DNA of 64,000 nucleotides from Prochlorococcus sp. MIT 0701 (GCF_000760295.1 NZ_JNBA01000010.1:23220-87219); one strand, 5' to 3'; counted from the first letter of the stretch, positions 1-19,235 are shown. Translations and numbers: made by a program. The notes: generated from the sequence alone by a model not told the origin.

Positions 1-90
1 GCTGTAAGGCCGGAAATCTTTGGAGAAAAACTTCAAGGTGAATTTACGATCCGTACTCAGGTTCAGTTCCTATTTCCAACTGGTAGCTAA
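1..90 (+). CDS. C-terminal end of an upstream protein (partial)
   Basis: Frame 1 is open from the window edge to a TAA at 88-90 and encodes 29 residues ending in a run of alternating hydrophobic and polar residues (..TIRTQVQFLFPTGS). That pattern is compatible with the last strand of an outer-membrane beta-barrel, but too little is visible for a family call. It lies 39 bases before the next gene, which is itself a predicted barrel protein on the same strand. Whether the two are related cannot be told from this fragment. Confidence 0.55.
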   Translation, partial: AVRPEIFGEKLQGEFTIRTQVQFLFPTGS

Positions 91-129
91 AATATTCTTT
101 TTATTATTCTCCCCACTCATACAAAAAAC

Positions 130-1122
130 ATGACACCTTCGCGACGCCTAATAGCACTGATTGCAATTTCTACTTTTTCAATGTTGTCCTCTGAGGCCTT
201 TGCAGAGCAATCTCTGTATGAGCGCAATCCTGATCAGGGGCAGGTCTTAGTTTCGATTGAACCAGATCAGCTTGAAGATGATGAGGTGGTTGAAGAGAAT
301 GAGGATGTATTGGAAGAGGATGATTGGAGAGTGTATTTGGACCTTTATGGATTCCTGCCATTATCGACCACTGGAGACATCACAATCAATGGAAACACTG
401 CGCCTATAGACTCGAGCCTTGCCGATGTTTTGGCTACGGTTACAGGACTTTTTACAGGAAGAGCTTCTGTGGAGTATGGGCGACTAGGTTTCATGGCTGG
501 GATTATTTATGGCACGTCGTCTGAGGATCAGAGTGGTACAAATAGCTTTGATGGTGAAGAGCTTCATCCTGCAATTGATGGCCTGAAGCTTAATAGTCAA
601 TCAACTACAGATTTTAATCAGTCTGTAGTTGACCTTGCTTTGCGCTATCGCCTTGGTGCCATTGAACAGCCAGTCATGAAAACAGGCGACTCAACTTTCA
701 TAGGCTTTCTTGGCGCACGAGTCATTGATGCAGGCATGGATATGGATATGTCTTTGTCAGCGGATGTCAAAGTTAATGGCAGGACGTTAACAAAGAAAGA
801 AATACCAGAGTTGGAGAAGAGTGCAAGCGGATCTATTGATCGCACCTGGGTTCAGCCTTTGCTTGGCATGCAGGCGACCTACGCCATGAGCCCAGAATGG
901 CAGGCTTTTATGAGGTTGGATGCGGGAGGATTCGGTCTTTCTGGCAAGAAGGACCTCTCTGGAACTGCTCAGGTAGGACTTGCTTATACAGTTGGGAATT
1001 CAGCGCAATTAACTCTTTCTTGGAAGTACTTTGGTATTGAGTACGCTGGTTATGATTCTGATAATAGCTATAGTAATTATCAGAATGGTGTCAACCTTGG
1101 CTTGAGATGGTTCTTTCCTTAA
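130..1122 (+). CDS. Predicted outer-membrane beta-barrel protein
   Basis: The 330-residue protein starts with a clear signal peptide (RR, then a hydrophobic stretch, cleavage expected after SEAFA near residue 25). A strongly acidic linker follows at about residues 45-66, rich in Asp and Glu. The rest has alternating short beta-strand patterns and ends in WFFP, with an aromatic residue near the C-terminus as barrel proteins often have. The position around LYGFLPLSTTGDI resembles barrel proteins annotated as hypothetical outer-membrane proteins in cyanobacteria. It probably sits in the outer membrane; its cargo or partner is unknown. The start is the first ATG after the AT-rich leader at 91-129. 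Confidence 0.7.
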   Translation: MTPSRRLIALIAISTFSMLSSEAFAEQSLYERNPDQGQVLVSIEPDQLEDDEVVEENEDVLEEDDWRVYLDLYGFLPLSTTGDITINGNTAPIDSSLADVLATVTGLFTGRASVEYGRLGFMAGIIYGTSSEDQSGTNSFDGEELHPAIDGLKLNSQSTTDFNQSVVDLALRYRLGAIEQPVMKTGDSTFIGFLGARVIDAGMDMDMSLSADVKVNGRTLTKKEIPELEKSASGSIDRTWVQPLLGMQATYAMSPEWQAFMRLDAGGFGLSGKKDLSGTAQVGLAYTVGNSAQLTLSWKYFGIEYAGYDSDNSYSNYQNGVNLGLRWFFP

Positions 1123-1182
1123 TGGTTTTTAGCCGGGCCCATTGTCATTGAGAGTTGCTATTGCTATCAGTCATCTGTCTTG

Positions 1183-1206
1183 AAATCTCTTAATACTCAG
1201 AGATTT
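1183..1206. terminator. Perfect 8-bp inverted repeat downstream of the barrel gene
   Basis: AAATCTCT at 1183-1190 and AGAGATTT at 1199-1206 are exact reverse complements around an 8-base loop. The repeat lies 61 bases after the barrel gene's stop. It is AT-rich and has no clean T-run, so it could be a weak terminator or an mRNA 3' stabilising hairpin. The flanking stretch 1207-1327 shows no gene. Confidence 0.35.
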
Positions 1207-1327
1207 ATATTAGTGCGTAAACTATAAGAATTATTCTCCGTTATGCATCATGATTTCTGTGTGTTCTCACTTTTAATGCTTCGCCAGGCCTTCTAGTCCT
1301 TCAATTCTTAACCAAAGCCAATGTAGC

Positions 1328-1549
1328 CTAATTGACAGGATTGATTTGTAGGATCTTCTGCTGTTTGAATTTTAGATAGCATGGCAGGATTTGATCCCAT
1401 GCTTCTTCTCCCATCGAAGAACGAATGCTCCCATCCTCAGGGGCTTTGGTGCTGATGATTTGCTGTGGTGTCATCGACATAGCATCGGATTGTTGGAGTT
1501 TGCTTGCTGATGACTTCTTGTTGGAGTCGGCTTGATCGTTTGGTCTCAA
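1328..1549 (-). CDS. Possible small protein with TTG start
   Basis: A 73-codon reading frame starts with TTG. It is polar at the N-terminus and ends in a more ordered segment around EEAWDQILPCYLKF. A near-ideal ribosome binding site (AGGAGG, complement of 1561-1566) lies upstream, but the ATG at the best distance (1554-1552) is followed by ATT and then TGA. Ribosomes could therefore initiate on a two-codon frame, or on the TTG a few bases later. No family was recognised. The strong binding site is the main reason to think something is translated here. Confidence 0.35.
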   Translation of the reverse strand: MRPNDQADSNKKSSASKLQQSDAMSMTPQQIISTKAPEDGSIRSSMGEEAWDQILPCYLKFKQQKILQINPVN

Positions 1550-1596
1550 ATCATTAGCAACCTCCTAGGCATAGAAATAGGCACACAAAGTATTGA

Positions 1597-2826
<1,230 letters not shown>

Positions 2827-2868
2827 AACCCTTGCCCTTGCTACCGTCGCGCCGATGATTCAGAAACG

Positions 2869-3585
2869 ATGGTGGACCTTCAAACTCAGATGAAGCAGGC
2901 GGTGGCGGCAGCCGCTGTGGAACAGATCAAAGATGGCATGGTGCTTGGTTTGGGTTCAGGCTCGACGGCAGCTCTGATGATCCAGGCTCTTGGTGACAAG
3001 CTGGCCAGTGGGGAGCTTCGGGACATTGTTGGCGTTACCACCTCTTTCCAAGGCGAAGTGATGGCTGCGGAGTTGGGGATTCCCTTGCGCAACCTCACGG
3101 CCGTAGATCGCATTGATTTGGCGATCGATGGAGCTGATGAAGTTGATCCCTCTTTTCAGTTAATTAAAGGTGGCGGGGCCTGCCATGTGCAGGAGAAGCT
3201 TGTCGCCAGTAGAGCGGATCGCTTTGTGGTTGTTGTTGATTCCACAAAGATTGTTGATCGGCTCAACCTTGGTTTTTTACTTCCTGTTGAGGTCTTGCCT
3301 GGTGCTTGGCGACAGGTGCAGGGTCGCTTGGCTGAGTTGGGCGGTATTGCTGATTTGCGTATGGCTCACTGCAAGGCCGGTCCGGTGGTCACCGATCAGG
3401 GCAATCTCGTTTTGGATGTGAGCATGGCCGGGGGTATTGGTGATCCTGAGGATCTGGAGTGTCGAATTAACAATCTTCCGGGTGTCTTGGAGAACGGTTT
3501 GTTCGTCAATCTCACCGATGAAGTTTTGGTTGGCGAGATTAGTGATGGTGTTGCGGGAGTGCGTCGTCTACAGCGCCGTGAGTAG
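2869..3585 (+). CDS. rpiA: Ribose-5-phosphate isomerase A
   Basis: Interconverts ribose 5-phosphate and ribulose 5-phosphate in the Calvin-Benson and pentose phosphate pathways. The 238-residue protein has the expected length. It carries the phosphate-binding GSGST at residues 29-33, the active-site DGADEVD at 87-93 and KGGGA at 100-104, all hallmarks of RpiA. The gene follows the protease by 42 bases on the same strand and ends 4 bases short of the convergent hisD. The ATG at 2869 is the only start that keeps the full N-terminal helix. Confidence 0.96.
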   Translation: MVDLQTQMKQAVAAAAVEQIKDGMVLGLGSGSTAALMIQALGDKLASGELRDIVGVTTSFQGEVMAAELGIPLRNLTAVDRIDLAIDGADEVDPSFQLIKGGGACHVQEKLVASRADRFVVVVDSTKIVDRLNLGFLLPVEVLPGAWRQVQGRLAELGGIADLRMAHCKAGPVVTDQGNLVLDVSMAGGIGDPEDLECRINNLPGVLENGLFVNLTDEVLVGEISDGVAGVRRLQRRE

Positions 3586-3589
3586 AGGG

Positions 3590-4927
3590 TTATTCGAAGC
3601 GGATACGCACGGATTCAGCATGGCTGTGCAAGCCTTCGCTGCTGGCCAATTCTCTTACGGCGTCAGCAGTGGCCTCAAGGGCAGATCGATTGAATTCGAT
3701 CAGAGAGGTGTGCCGCAGAAATGTTTCCACGCTTAGGGCGCCACTGAAGCGGGCCGTTCCGCATGTCGGTAGTGTGTGGTTTGGCCCGGCTAGATAGTCA
3801 CCTACTGCTTCAGGGGTCCAGGGGCCGATGAAGATGGCGCCGGCATTGTTGATGCGGTCGGCAATGGCGTGCGGGTGCTCGACCAATAACTCCAGGTGCT
3901 CAGGTGCGAAGTGATCGCTGAGTTGAGCGCAGGTGTCCAGGCTGTCGCATATCACCACCAGCCCCCAGTTGCTTAAAGAGGCTCGGCAGATCTGCTCGCG
4001 AGGATGCCCCTTAAGCTGAGCCTCCAGCTGGGATGGGAGCAGTTCGGCGAGGCTTGCTTCCGTGGTGAGTAGTACTGCAGCAGCAAGTGGATCGTGTTCT
4101 GATTGGGCCAGTAGATCGGCGGCCACCTGCTCAACATGAGCACTCTGGTCGGCGATTACTAAAACCTCACTTGGGCCGGCTAGCGAATCAATGCCCACTT
4201 GCCCGTAGACGGCCTTTTTCGCAAGGGTGACGTAGAGATTGCCGGGTCCGCTGATCACATCGACCTTTGGCACGGTTTCAGTGCCAAAGGCCAGGGCTGC
4301 GATGGCCTGGGCACCACCGAGACGCAAGACCTCACGAATTCCTGCTAGGTGTGCGGCGGCTAGAACGGTTCTGTTGATCTGACCATCCCTTCCAGCAGGT
4401 GAAGTCATCACCAGCTGCTCTACGCCGGCTACTTGTGCAGGGACTGCATTCATTAGCACGGTGCTCGGATAGGCAGCTCGGCCTCCTGGAATGTAGATCC
4501 CGGCTTTTTGTACAGGGCGCCAGCGGCGGCCCAATTGTTCGCCGTGGATGCCTTGCACCATCAGGTCATTCGGTCGCTGATGCTGATGGAAATCCTGGAT
4601 ACGGCGATAGGCCAGCTCCAGAGCAGATTGAAGGCTTTTGGGAGTTTTTCGCCAGGCGTCTTCCAACTCTTCTGGAGCTACGGTCAATGGCTCTGGACGA
4701 AAACCGTCAAAGCGCTCGGTCAAGGTCCTTAGGGCTTGGTCCCCTTGACTGCGAACGGTGTCGAGAATGTCCTCCACCGTCGCCATCGCTTGCTTTTGAG
4801 AATTGCCGGTAGAGCGGTTGGCCAGCCGCTCTAGTTCACGCTTGGCTTGTTGCTGATCCCGAACACAATGAATCAGGGTTGAGGGAGTCTCTGACTCGGC
4901 CTGGCCGCTTTGTGTCAAAGTCTGCAA
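3590..4927 (-). CDS. hisD: Histidinol dehydrogenase
   Basis: Catalyses the last two oxidations of histidine synthesis, L-histidinol to L-histidine, using NAD and a zinc ion. The 445 residues match the family. The zinc ligand pair Gln275/His278 lies in LAQSEHDP, the catalytic Glu343-His344 in FAPEHLEL, and the conserved AGPSEVLV at about 250-257. It is convergent with rpiA and divergent from rpsT, with about 120 bases between the two starts that must hold both promoters. It is not in a his operon here, as is usual in cyanobacteria. Confidence 0.96.
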   Translation of the reverse strand: MQTLTQSGQAESETPSTLIHCVRDQQQAKRELERLANRSTGNSQKQAMATVEDILDTVRSQGDQALRTLTERFDGFRPEPLTVAPEELEDAWRKTPKSLQSALELAYRRIQDFHQHQRPNDLMVQGIHGEQLGRRWRPVQKAGIYIPGGRAAYPSTVLMNAVPAQVAGVEQLVMTSPAGRDGQINRTVLAAAHLAGIREVLRLGGAQAIAALAFGTETVPKVDVISGPGNLYVTLAKKAVYGQVGIDSLAGPSEVLVIADQSAHVEQVAADLLAQSEHDPLAAAVLLTTEASLAELLPSQLEAQLKGHPREQICRASLSNWGLVVICDSLDTCAQLSDHFAPEHLELLVEHPHAIADRINNAGAIFIGPWTPEAVGDYLAGPNHTLPTCGTARFSGALSVETFLRHTSLIEFNRSALEATADAVRELASSEGLHSHAESVRIRFE

Positions 4928-5021
4928 CCTGAATATCTGAAATCAAGTTAGGGCTTGCTCTTCTGGCTTGTCTTAAAGCGCTTGCAATGGCATTTGAAAA
5001 ATAGGTGCTGGGTTAATGTGA

Positions 5022-5351
<330 letters not shown>

Positions 5352-5386
5352 GGCTGATTGTCATGGTCCCTCGTGAAAGGGTTTGT

Positions 5387-5408
5387 CCTTTCCCTTGATG
5401 AGGGAAGG
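5387..5408 (+). terminator. Hairpin between rpsT and tatD
   Basis: CCTTTCCCT and AGGGAAGG pair with a single T bulge around a 5-base loop, 36 bases after the rpsT stop. There is no long T-run, so termination would be partial. The hairpin lies inside the longest possible tatD frame, which supports choosing a tatD start downstream of it. Confidence 0.4.
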
Positions 5409-5445
5409 CCTGCACAATGGGGCCAAACAAGCGTTTTGGGTTCTG

Positions 5446-6231
5446 GTGTCGTCTCCGATTCTTATCGATAGTCATTGTCACATCGTCTTTCGCAATTTCG
5501 ATGATGATCTCGATGAGGTAGCTGCTCGCTGGCGACAGGCAGGCGTAGCGAGCCTGCTGCATGCGTGCGTGGAACCTGCAGAGATTCCTGCGATTCGTGC
5601 TTTGGCGGATCGTTTCCCTGAGCTGCGCTATTCAGTGGGGGTTCATCCCCTCGACACGCAGCACTGGAATCATCAGACGCAGTCGCTTTTGCGAGATGCA
5701 GCTCTTGAAGATTCAAGGGTGGTGGCTATTGGTGAACTGGGGCTTGATCTTTACCGGGATTCAAACCTTGAACAGCAGTTTGCTGTGCTGAGACCGCAGC
5801 TGGATTTGGCCACGGAGTTGGATCTTCCCGTGATCATTCATTGTCGTGATGCATTTGATCCCATGCTGTTGGAGTTGCGTCAGCGCCAGAAGGAGGGTCG
5901 TTGCCCTAGGGGGGTGATGCATTGCTGGGGCGGCACAACAGAGGACATGAAGGCCTGCTTGGATCTTGGCCTTTACATCAGTTTCAGTGGCACAGTCACC
6001 TTCCCGAAGGCTGAGGCCATTCACGCCTGCGCGCGCGAAGTTCCGCAGAATCGTTTTCTAGTCGAGACGGATTGCCCGTTTCTGGCCCCAGTGCCTCGAA
6101 GGGGTAAGCGCAATGAGCCTGCCTTCGTCGAGGCTGTGGCTTCTCGGGTGGCTGAGCTTCGAGGGCAGTCTTTGGCCTTAGTTGCAACCAATACCACGGC
6201 TAATGCAAGACGATTGTTTTCTTTGCCCTGA
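5446..6231 (+). CDS. tatD: TatD-family metal-dependent deoxyribonuclease
   Basis: TIM-barrel metallohydrolase of the TatD family. E. coli members are 3'-5' exonucleases on DNA and RNA linked to repair and quality control. The metal-binding HxH sits in IDSHCHI at the very N-terminus. The other ligands are in IGELGLD, IHCRDA, MHCWGG and ETDCPFLAP. GTG at 5446 puts the first motif at residues 7-13, as in the family, giving 261 residues. Upstream TTG/ATG starts (5383, 5398) would add residues across an RNA hairpin. The gene lies just upstream of the rpoB leader. Confidence 0.92.
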   Translation: MSSPILIDSHCHIVFRNFDDDLDEVAARWRQAGVASLLHACVEPAEIPAIRALADRFPELRYSVGVHPLDTQHWNHQTQSLLRDAALEDSRVVAIGELGLDLYRDSNLEQQFAVLRPQLDLATELDLPVIIHCRDAFDPMLLELRQRQKEGRCPRGVMHCWGGTTEDMKACLDLGLYISFSGTVTFPKAEAIHACAREVPQNRFLVETDCPFLAPVPRRGKRNEPAFVEAVASRVAELRGQSLALVATNTTANARRLFSLP

Positions 6232-6395
6232 TCTCAAGACATTGGGCAGGTGTTTGGCGCTCTACAAGTGTAAAATTGTTGACTGGTCTGGCCATGATGC
6301 AGTTTTTCTGCGTCCCTGCCGCCCGAAGCGCCCATTGTCTTCTGGTGCATTGTTGACGTCAGTCTTTTTGACTCGAGATCTCTGAGCCCATGAGT

Positions 6396-6431
6396 GCGGC
6401 AGCCTCTCCTTGGTAAGGGAGCGGCTGCCGC
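6396..6431 (+). promoter_or_regulatory. Strong GC-rich hairpin in the rpoB leader (attenuator or tatD terminator)
   Basis: GCGGCAGCC (6396-6404) and GGCTGCCGC (6423-6431) are exact reverse complements, and the 18-base loop contains a second pairing (CTCC with GGAG). A short TTTT follows at 6436-6439. The hairpin sits 83 bases before the rpoB start, in a 282-base gap after tatD. It could end tatD transcription or attenuate the rpo operon. The T-run is too weak to decide. Confidence 0.5.
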
Positions 6432-6513
6432 TGTCTTTTGTGCTGCCGACTCGGATCTAGGCCCGTCGATTGTTCAGGTCTTCCAATTTCACTTCTCAAC
6501 TGCAGGTCTCCGC

Positions 6514-9500
6514 ATGAGCAGCAGCGCGATTCAGGTCGCCAAGACCGCCACCTACCTGCCTGATCTTGTTGAAGTTCAGCGGGCGAGCTTCAAGTGGTTT
6601 CTTGATGAGGGCTTGATCGAGGAGTTGGATAGCTTTTCTCCGATCACTGACTACACAGGCAAGCTTGAACTCCATTTCGTTGGCAATGAATACCGACTGA
6701 AGCGGCCTCGCCACGATGTTGAAGAGGCCAAGCGCCGTGATGCGACGTTCGCCTCGCAGATGTATGTGACCTGTCGCTTAGTGAATAAGGAAACAGGTGA
6801 GATTAAGGAGCAGGAGGTATTTATTGGCGAGCTTCCTCTCATGACTGAGCGAGGTACGTTCATTATCAATGGTGCAGAGAGGGTCATTGTTAATCAGATT
6901 GTGCGCAGCCCAGGGGTATATTTTAAGGATGAACAGGATAAGAACGGACGAAGAACATATAATGCCAGTGTTATCCCTAATCGTGGCGCCTGGCTAAAGT
7001 TCGAAACAGATAAGAACGATCTTCTGCATGTGCGTGTTGATAAAACACGCAAAATTAATGCCCATGTTTTGATGCGGGCCATGGGGCTATCAGACAACGA
7101 TGTAATCGATAAGCTTCGTCACCCCGAGTATTACAAGAAGTCTATTGAGGCTGCAAATGAGGAGGGAATTAGTTCAGAGGATCAGGCTTTGCTTGAGCTC
7201 TACAAAAAGCTTCGTCCTGGTGAGCCTCCTTCAGTAAGCGGCGGACAACAGCTCCTGCAGACCCGATTTTTTGATCCCAAGCGTTACGACCTTGGCCGAG
7301 TTGGCCGTTACAAGATTAATAAAAAGCTGCGTCTAACTATCCCGAATACGGTGCGTACCCTCACCCATGAGGATGTGCTCTCAACCCTTGATTATTTGAT
7401 CAACTTAGAACTCGATGTGGGTGGTGCCAGCCTTGATGACATTGATCACCTGGGCAATCGTCGAGTGCGTTCCGTGGGTGAACTTTTGCAGAACCAGGTC
7501 CGGGTTGGCCTCAATCGCCTGGAGAGGATTATCAAGGAACGGATGACGGTGGGTGAGACCGATTCGCTCACGCCAGCTCAGTTGGTGAACCCCAAGCCTC
7601 TCGTTGCAGCTGTTAAGGAGTTCTTCGGTTCCAGTCAGTTGAGTCAGTTCATGGATCAGACGAATCCATTGGCTGAGCTCACCCACAAACGTCGTATCTC
7701 CGCTCTGGGGCCAGGGGGCCTCACTAGGGAGCGTGCCGGCTTCGCGGTGCGTGATATTCACCCCTCTCACTATGGCCGTCTCTGCCCAATTGAGACACCG
7801 GAAGGCCCGAATGCAGGTTTGATCAATTCACTAGCTACCCACGCTCGCGTCAATCAGTATGGCTTCATTGAGACCCCCTTCTGGAAGGTTGAGAACGGTC
7901 GCCTGATCAAAGAGGGTGACCCCATCTATCTATCAGCTGATCTTGAGGATGAGTGTCGTGTGGCTCCTGGTGATGTGGCCACTGATGCCGATGGACAGAT
8001 TCTCGCTGAATTAATTCCGGTACGTTATCGCCAGGACTTCGAAAAAGTTCCACCTGAGCAGGTGGATTATGTGCAGCTCTCGCCGGTGCAGGTGATCTCT
8101 GTCGCCACCTCCTTGATTCCTTTTCTCGAGCACGATGACGCCAATAGGGCTCTGATGGGATCAAATATGCAACGGCAGGCCGTACCACTGTTGCGACCTG
8201 AGCGTCCTTTGGTGGGGACAGGGCTCGAAACTCAGGTGGCTCGTGATTCCGGGATGGTGCCCATCTCCCGTGTTAATGGCATGGTCACATTCGTGGATGC
8301 CACTGCGATCATCGTCCGGGATGAGGATGGGGTTGATCACACCCACTACCTGCAGAAGTATCAGCGTTCAAATCAGGACACCTGTCTCAATCAGCGTCCG
8401 ATTGTCTGCCAGGGTGATCCGGTGATCGTGGGTCAGGTTCTCGCGGATGGTTCGGCTTGTGAAGGCGGTGAAATTGCTTTAGGTCAGAACGTTTTGGTCG
8501 CTTATATGCCTTGGGAGGGTTACAACTACGAGGACGCTATTCTTGTTAGCGAACGCTTGGTTAAGGACGACCTCTACACCTCGGTGCATATCGAGAAGTA
8601 TGAGATCGAGGCACGACAGACAAAGCTTGGTCCCGAGGAGATCACCAGGGAGATACCCAATGTTGCCGAGGAAAGTCTTGGCAATCTTGATGAAATGGGC
8701 ATCATTCGCATCGGTGCTTTTGTCGAGAGCGGCGACATTTTGGTGGGCAAAGTGACGCCTAAAGGTGAGTCAGATCAGCCTCCCGAAGAGAAGCTTTTGC
8801 GTGCCATTTTTGGTGAAAAAGCGCGCGATGTGCGTGATAACTCTCTGCGCGTTCCCAGCACTGAACGAGGACGAGTTGTGGACGTTCGTATTTACACTCG
8901 TGAACAGGGTGATGAGCTTCCCCCTGGCGCCAATATGGTCGCTCGAGTGTATGTGGCTCAGCGTCGCAAGATCCAGGTTGGCGACAAGATGGCCGGTCGC
9001 CACGGCAATAAAGGAATTATCAGTCGCATTCTTCCCCGCGAAGATATGCCTTTTCTGCCCGATGGCACTCCAGTTGACATCGTTTTGAATCCTTTGGGCG
9101 TGCCCAGCCGGATGAATGTAGGACAGGTGTTTGAGTGCTTAATGGGATGGGCAGCAGCCAATCTCGACTGTCGCGTCAAGGTGGTGCCTTTTGATGAAAT
9201 GTATGGAGCTGAAAAGTCTCAGCAGACAGTTGAGGCTTATCTCAAGGAAGCTGCCAAACAGCCAGGTAAGGAATGGGTCTACAACCCTGAAAATCCTGGC
9301 AAGCTTCAATTGATTGATGGACGATCGGGTGAACCTTTCGACCAGCCGGTGACTGTTGGTTATGCACAGATTCTGAAGCTTGTTCATCTGGTTGACGACA
9401 AGATCCATGCTCGCTCAACAGGTCCGTATTCACTGGTAACCCAGCAACCTCTTGGCGGTAAGGCTCAACAAGGTGGCCAACGTTTGGGTGAGATGGAGGT

Positions 9501-9807
9501 GTGGGCTCTTGAGGCTTATGGCGCCGCTTACACCCTGCAGGAGCTGCTTACTGTTAAATCAGACGATATGCAGGGTCGTAATGAAGCCCTCAATGCAATC
9601 GTTAAGGGCAAGCCTATCCCCAGACCGGGGACACCCGAGTCTTTCAAGGTGTTGATGCGTGAGCTTCAGTCTCTCGGGCTCGATATCGCTGTTTATACCG
9701 ATGAAGGCAAAGAAGTGGATCTGATGCAGGATGTGAACCCTCGCCGTAGTACTCCTAGCCGACCCACTTACGAATCCCTTGGAGTTGCGGATTACGACGA
9801 AGATTAA
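6514..9807 (+). CDS. rpoB: DNA-directed RNA polymerase subunit beta
   Basis: Catalytic beta subunit of RNA polymerase, 1097 residues from the ATG at 6514. The first residues ([20 protein letters not shown]) match the cyanobacterial N-terminus. The frame extends upstream to 6394 but there it only reads through the leader hairpin. Visible landmarks are [15 protein letters not shown] and [12 protein letters not shown] in the fork domain, [10 protein letters not shown] in the active-centre region, and [16 protein letters not shown] near the C-terminus, which contacts beta'. It leads the rpoB-rpoC1-rpoC2 operon; 49 bases separate it from rpoC1. Confidence 0.99.
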   Translation: MSSSAIQVAKTATYLPDLVEVQRASFKWFLDEGLIEELDSFSPITDYTGKLELHFVGNEYRLKRPRHDVEEAKRRDATFASQMYVTCRLVNKETGEIKEQEVFIGELPLMTERGTFIINGAERVIVNQIVRSPGVYFKDEQDKNGRRTYNASVIPNRGAWLKFETDKNDLLHVRVDKTRKINAHVLMRAMGLSDNDVIDKLRHPEYYKKSIEAANEEGISSEDQALLELYKKLRPGEPPSVSGGQQLLQTRFFDPKRYDLGRVGRYKINKKLRLTIPNTVRTLTHEDVLSTLDYLINLELDVGGASLDDIDHLGNRRVRSVGELLQNQVRVGLNRLERIIKERMTVGETDSLTPAQLVNPKPLVAAVKEFFGSSQLSQFMDQTNPLAELTHKRRISALGPGGLTRERAGFAVRDIHPSHYGRLCPIETPEGPNAGLINSLATHARVNQYGFIETPFWKVENGRLIKEGDPIYLSADLEDECRVAPGDVATDADGQILAELIPVRYRQDFEKVPPEQVDYVQLSPVQVISVATSLIPFLEHDDANRALMGSNMQRQAVPLLRPERPLVGTGLETQVARDSGMVPISRVNGMVTFVDATAIIVRDEDGVDHTHYLQKYQRSNQDTCLNQRPIVCQGDPVIVGQVLADGSACEGGEIALGQNVLVAYMPWEGYNYEDAILVSERLVKDDLYTSVHIEKYEIEARQTKLGPEEITREIPNVAEESLGNLDEMGIIRIGAFVESGDILVGKVTPKGESDQPPEEKLLRAIFGEKARDVRDNSLRVPSTERGRVVDVRIYTREQGDELPPGANMVARVYVAQRRKIQVGDKMAGRHGNKGIISRILPREDMPFLPDGTPVDIVLNPLGVPSRMNVGQVFECLMGWAAANLDCRVKVVPFDEMYGAEKSQQTVEAYLKEAAKQPGKEWVYNPENPGKLQLIDGRSGEPFDQPVTVGYAQILKLVHLVDDKIHARSTGPYSLVTQQPLGGKAQQGGQRLGEMEVWALEAYGAAYTLQELLTVKSDDMQGRNEALNAIVKGKPIPRPGTPESFKVLMRELQSLGLDIAVYTDEGKEVDLMQDVNPRRSTPSRPTYESLGVADYDED

Positions 9808-9820
9808 CGGCCTTACCTAA

Positions 9821-11761
<1,941 letters not shown>

Positions 11762-11790
11762 GTCACTCCAAAACCAGTTTTCTTCTCTGA

Positions 11791-15933
<4,143 letters not shown>

Positions 15934-15977
15934 GCAAAGCTCTCCTGAACGTTCGTTTCTGCTTTGCAAACGCTTGA

Positions 15978-17212
<1,235 letters not shown>

Positions 17213-17254
17213 AATGGACTAGTTGAGTGAGACTGCGATCAACCGCTTAGCGAT

Positions 17255-19024
17255 ATGGCTGCCATTGATTGGATGATCCTCGCTGGTTATCTCGCCAGCA
17301 CTCTCGTGCTGGGGCTTTGGTTGTCTCGTCGCAATCGAAGTGAGGATGATTACTTTGTTGCTGGACGTCGACTCAGTGGCTGGTTGGCTGGGGCGTCGAT
17401 GGCCGCAACGACATTTTCGATTGATACCCCTCTCTATGTAGCCGGTCTGGTTGGCACACGCGGATTGGCCGGCAATTGGGAATGGTGGAGCTTCGGCCTG
17501 GCGCATGTTGCTATGGCAGTTGTCTTTGCTCCGCTCTGGCGAAGGAGTGGGGTGCTGACCGATGCTGCATTCACCGAGCTGCGTTATGGCGGAGCGCCTG
17601 CCGCCTGGCTCCGTGGGATTAAAGCATTTTTGCTCGCACTACCGGTGAATTGCATCGGTATCGGCTATGCCTTCCTGGCCATGCGCAAGGTGGTAGAAGC
17701 CCTGGGCATAGTGTCTGGCAGCCCTGTGGGAGCGCTTGGCGGCACCTCTGACACTGTTGTGCTGTTGGCAGTCGTAGCTGTGATGGTGCTTATTTACACC
17801 GTTGCTGGGGGCCTTTGGGCTGTCGTCATCACCGATTTCGTGCAGTTGCTGTTGGCTCTTTTGGGAGCGATGGCGGTGGCGTGGGCCGCCGTTCATGCAG
17901 CCGGAGGGATGGACGCCATGCTCGATCAACTGAGGGGGTTAGAGCGACCTGAACTGCTGGCGATTGTGCCCTGGGAATGGAATGGTGATGGCTTTGATTG
18001 GATTGGTGGCGCTGAGATCAGTGTGGCCACATTCCTGTCTTATCTCACTGTCCAATGGTGGAGTTTTCGTCGCAGTGACGGTGGTGGTGAGTTCATTCAG
18101 CGAATGTTGGCCACTCGGGACGAGCGTCAGGCTCAATTGGCTGGCTGGGTGTTTCTGGTGGTCAACTATCTGGTGAGGAGTTGGTTGTGGGTTTTGGTTG
18201 CTCTTGCCGCTTTAGTGCTCTTGCCAGCTCAGGCCGACTGGGAACTCAGTTACCCAACCTTGGCTGTGACCTACCTGCCACCGGTGGTGCTTGGTCTTGT
18301 GGTGGTCTCTCTGGTGGCGGCTTTCATGAGTACGGTTAGTACCGCAGTGAACTGGGGTGCTAGCTATCTCACCCACGACCTTTACCAGCGTTTTATAAGG
18401 CCGGATGCTGATCAGAGAGAGCTGTTGCTGGTCGGTCAATTCACCAGTGTTTTGCTGCTTGTTCTCGGGGTGATCACCGCATTAATTAGCGACAGCATCG
18501 GCACAGTGTTTCGTCTGGTGATTGCTATCGGTACCGGGCCCGGAGTGGTGCTTGTGCTGCGTTGGTTCTGGTGGCGGATCAATGCTGCTGCCGAATTGGC
18601 GGCGATGGTTTGTGGTTTTGTGGTGGGCCTTTGTACATCCGTGGTGCCTTTGTTGACAATCCCTGATTACGGCACCAGGTTGATGATCACCACAGCGATT
18701 ACTGCTGTGGTCTGGGTTGTTGTGATGCTGGTCACTCCGCCTGAATCGCCGAAAGTGCTCGAGCGCTTTGTGCATCAGGTGCAGCCACCAGGCCCAGGCT
18801 GGAGTCGCTTGCGTCAACGCTTGGATATAACTCCGGTGGACTCCCTCGTGAGTTTGTGCTTGCGCTTCCTTCTTAGTGTCGGTCTGCTGTTTGGCGTTCT
18901 GCTCGGCACTGGCGCGTTCCTGCTACATCAGCAGCTAGGAGGTTGGATCGGTCTGGTGGTCGCTGTGGCCTGTGTGCTGCCTTTAACCCGTGGTTGGTTG
19001 CGCAGTCGGATGGGCATCGCATGA
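17255..19024 (+). CDS. Sodium/solute symporter family protein (SLC5-like)
   Basis: A 589-residue integral membrane protein with about 13 hydrophobic helices. The N-terminus resembles the SSS family: a first helix ending LWLSRRNRSEDDYFVAGRR, then a helix with AGASMAATTFSIDTP. That is the conserved sodium-site region. Members cotransport proline, pantothenate, sugars, urea or acetate. Nothing in the sequence or in its neighbours points to one substrate. It is longer than PutP, with two extra C-terminal helices. The ATG at 17255 lies 42 bases after rlmN. Confidence 0.85.
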   Translation: MAAIDWMILAGYLASTLVLGLWLSRRNRSEDDYFVAGRRLSGWLAGASMAATTFSIDTPLYVAGLVGTRGLAGNWEWWSFGLAHVAMAVVFAPLWRRSGVLTDAAFTELRYGGAPAAWLRGIKAFLLALPVNCIGIGYAFLAMRKVVEALGIVSGSPVGALGGTSDTVVLLAVVAVMVLIYTVAGGLWAVVITDFVQLLLALLGAMAVAWAAVHAAGGMDAMLDQLRGLERPELLAIVPWEWNGDGFDWIGGAEISVATFLSYLTVQWWSFRRSDGGGEFIQRMLATRDERQAQLAGWVFLVVNYLVRSWLWVLVALAALVLLPAQADWELSYPTLAVTYLPPVVLGLVVVSLVAAFMSTVSTAVNWGASYLTHDLYQRFIRPDADQRELLLVGQFTSVLLLVLGVITALISDSIGTVFRLVIAIGTGPGVVLVLRWFWWRINAAAELAAMVCGFVVGLCTSVVPLLTIPDYGTRLMITTAITAVVWVVVMLVTPPESPKVLERFVHQVQPPGPGWSRLRQRLDITPVDSLVSLCLRFLLSVGLLFGVLLGTGAFLLHQQLGGWIGLVVAVACVLPLTRGWLRSRMGIA

Positions 19025-19075
19025 TCTACAAGGTCTTGGCTTGGGCGGCAGAATGAGAGAAAGTGTTGATAAACC

Positions 19076-19201
19076 TTGGATTTCTTACGTTCCACCGTGT
19101 TGCCGGCCCTGATTGTGGCTTTGTTTGGGGTGGCTCTTGTGGCAGTAACTGCTCGTATCTGGTTGCCCGGGGACATGCTCGCGCCGGCTCCAATCGGTTG
19201 A
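19076..19201 (+). CDS. Small single-pass membrane protein, TTG start
   Basis: A 41-residue reading frame with a TTG start, since an in-frame TAA lies immediately upstream. It encodes a short charged start (DFLRS), one hydrophobic helix (VLPALIVALFGVALVAVTA) and a tail ending in APAPIG. The composition and clean helix argue for a real gene of unknown function. It ends 34 bases before the HEAT-repeat gene on the same strand. Confidence 0.6.
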   Translation: MDFLRSTVLPALIVALFGVALVAVTARIWLPGDMLAPAPIG

Positions 19202-19235
19202 GATCAGTTGGCCTAATGCCTCTACGATCAAGGTC

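Noticed and set aside
7405..7770. A 121-codon antisense frame inside rpoB
   Set aside because: The rpoB frame is strongly conserved here; the antisense frame has no family features.
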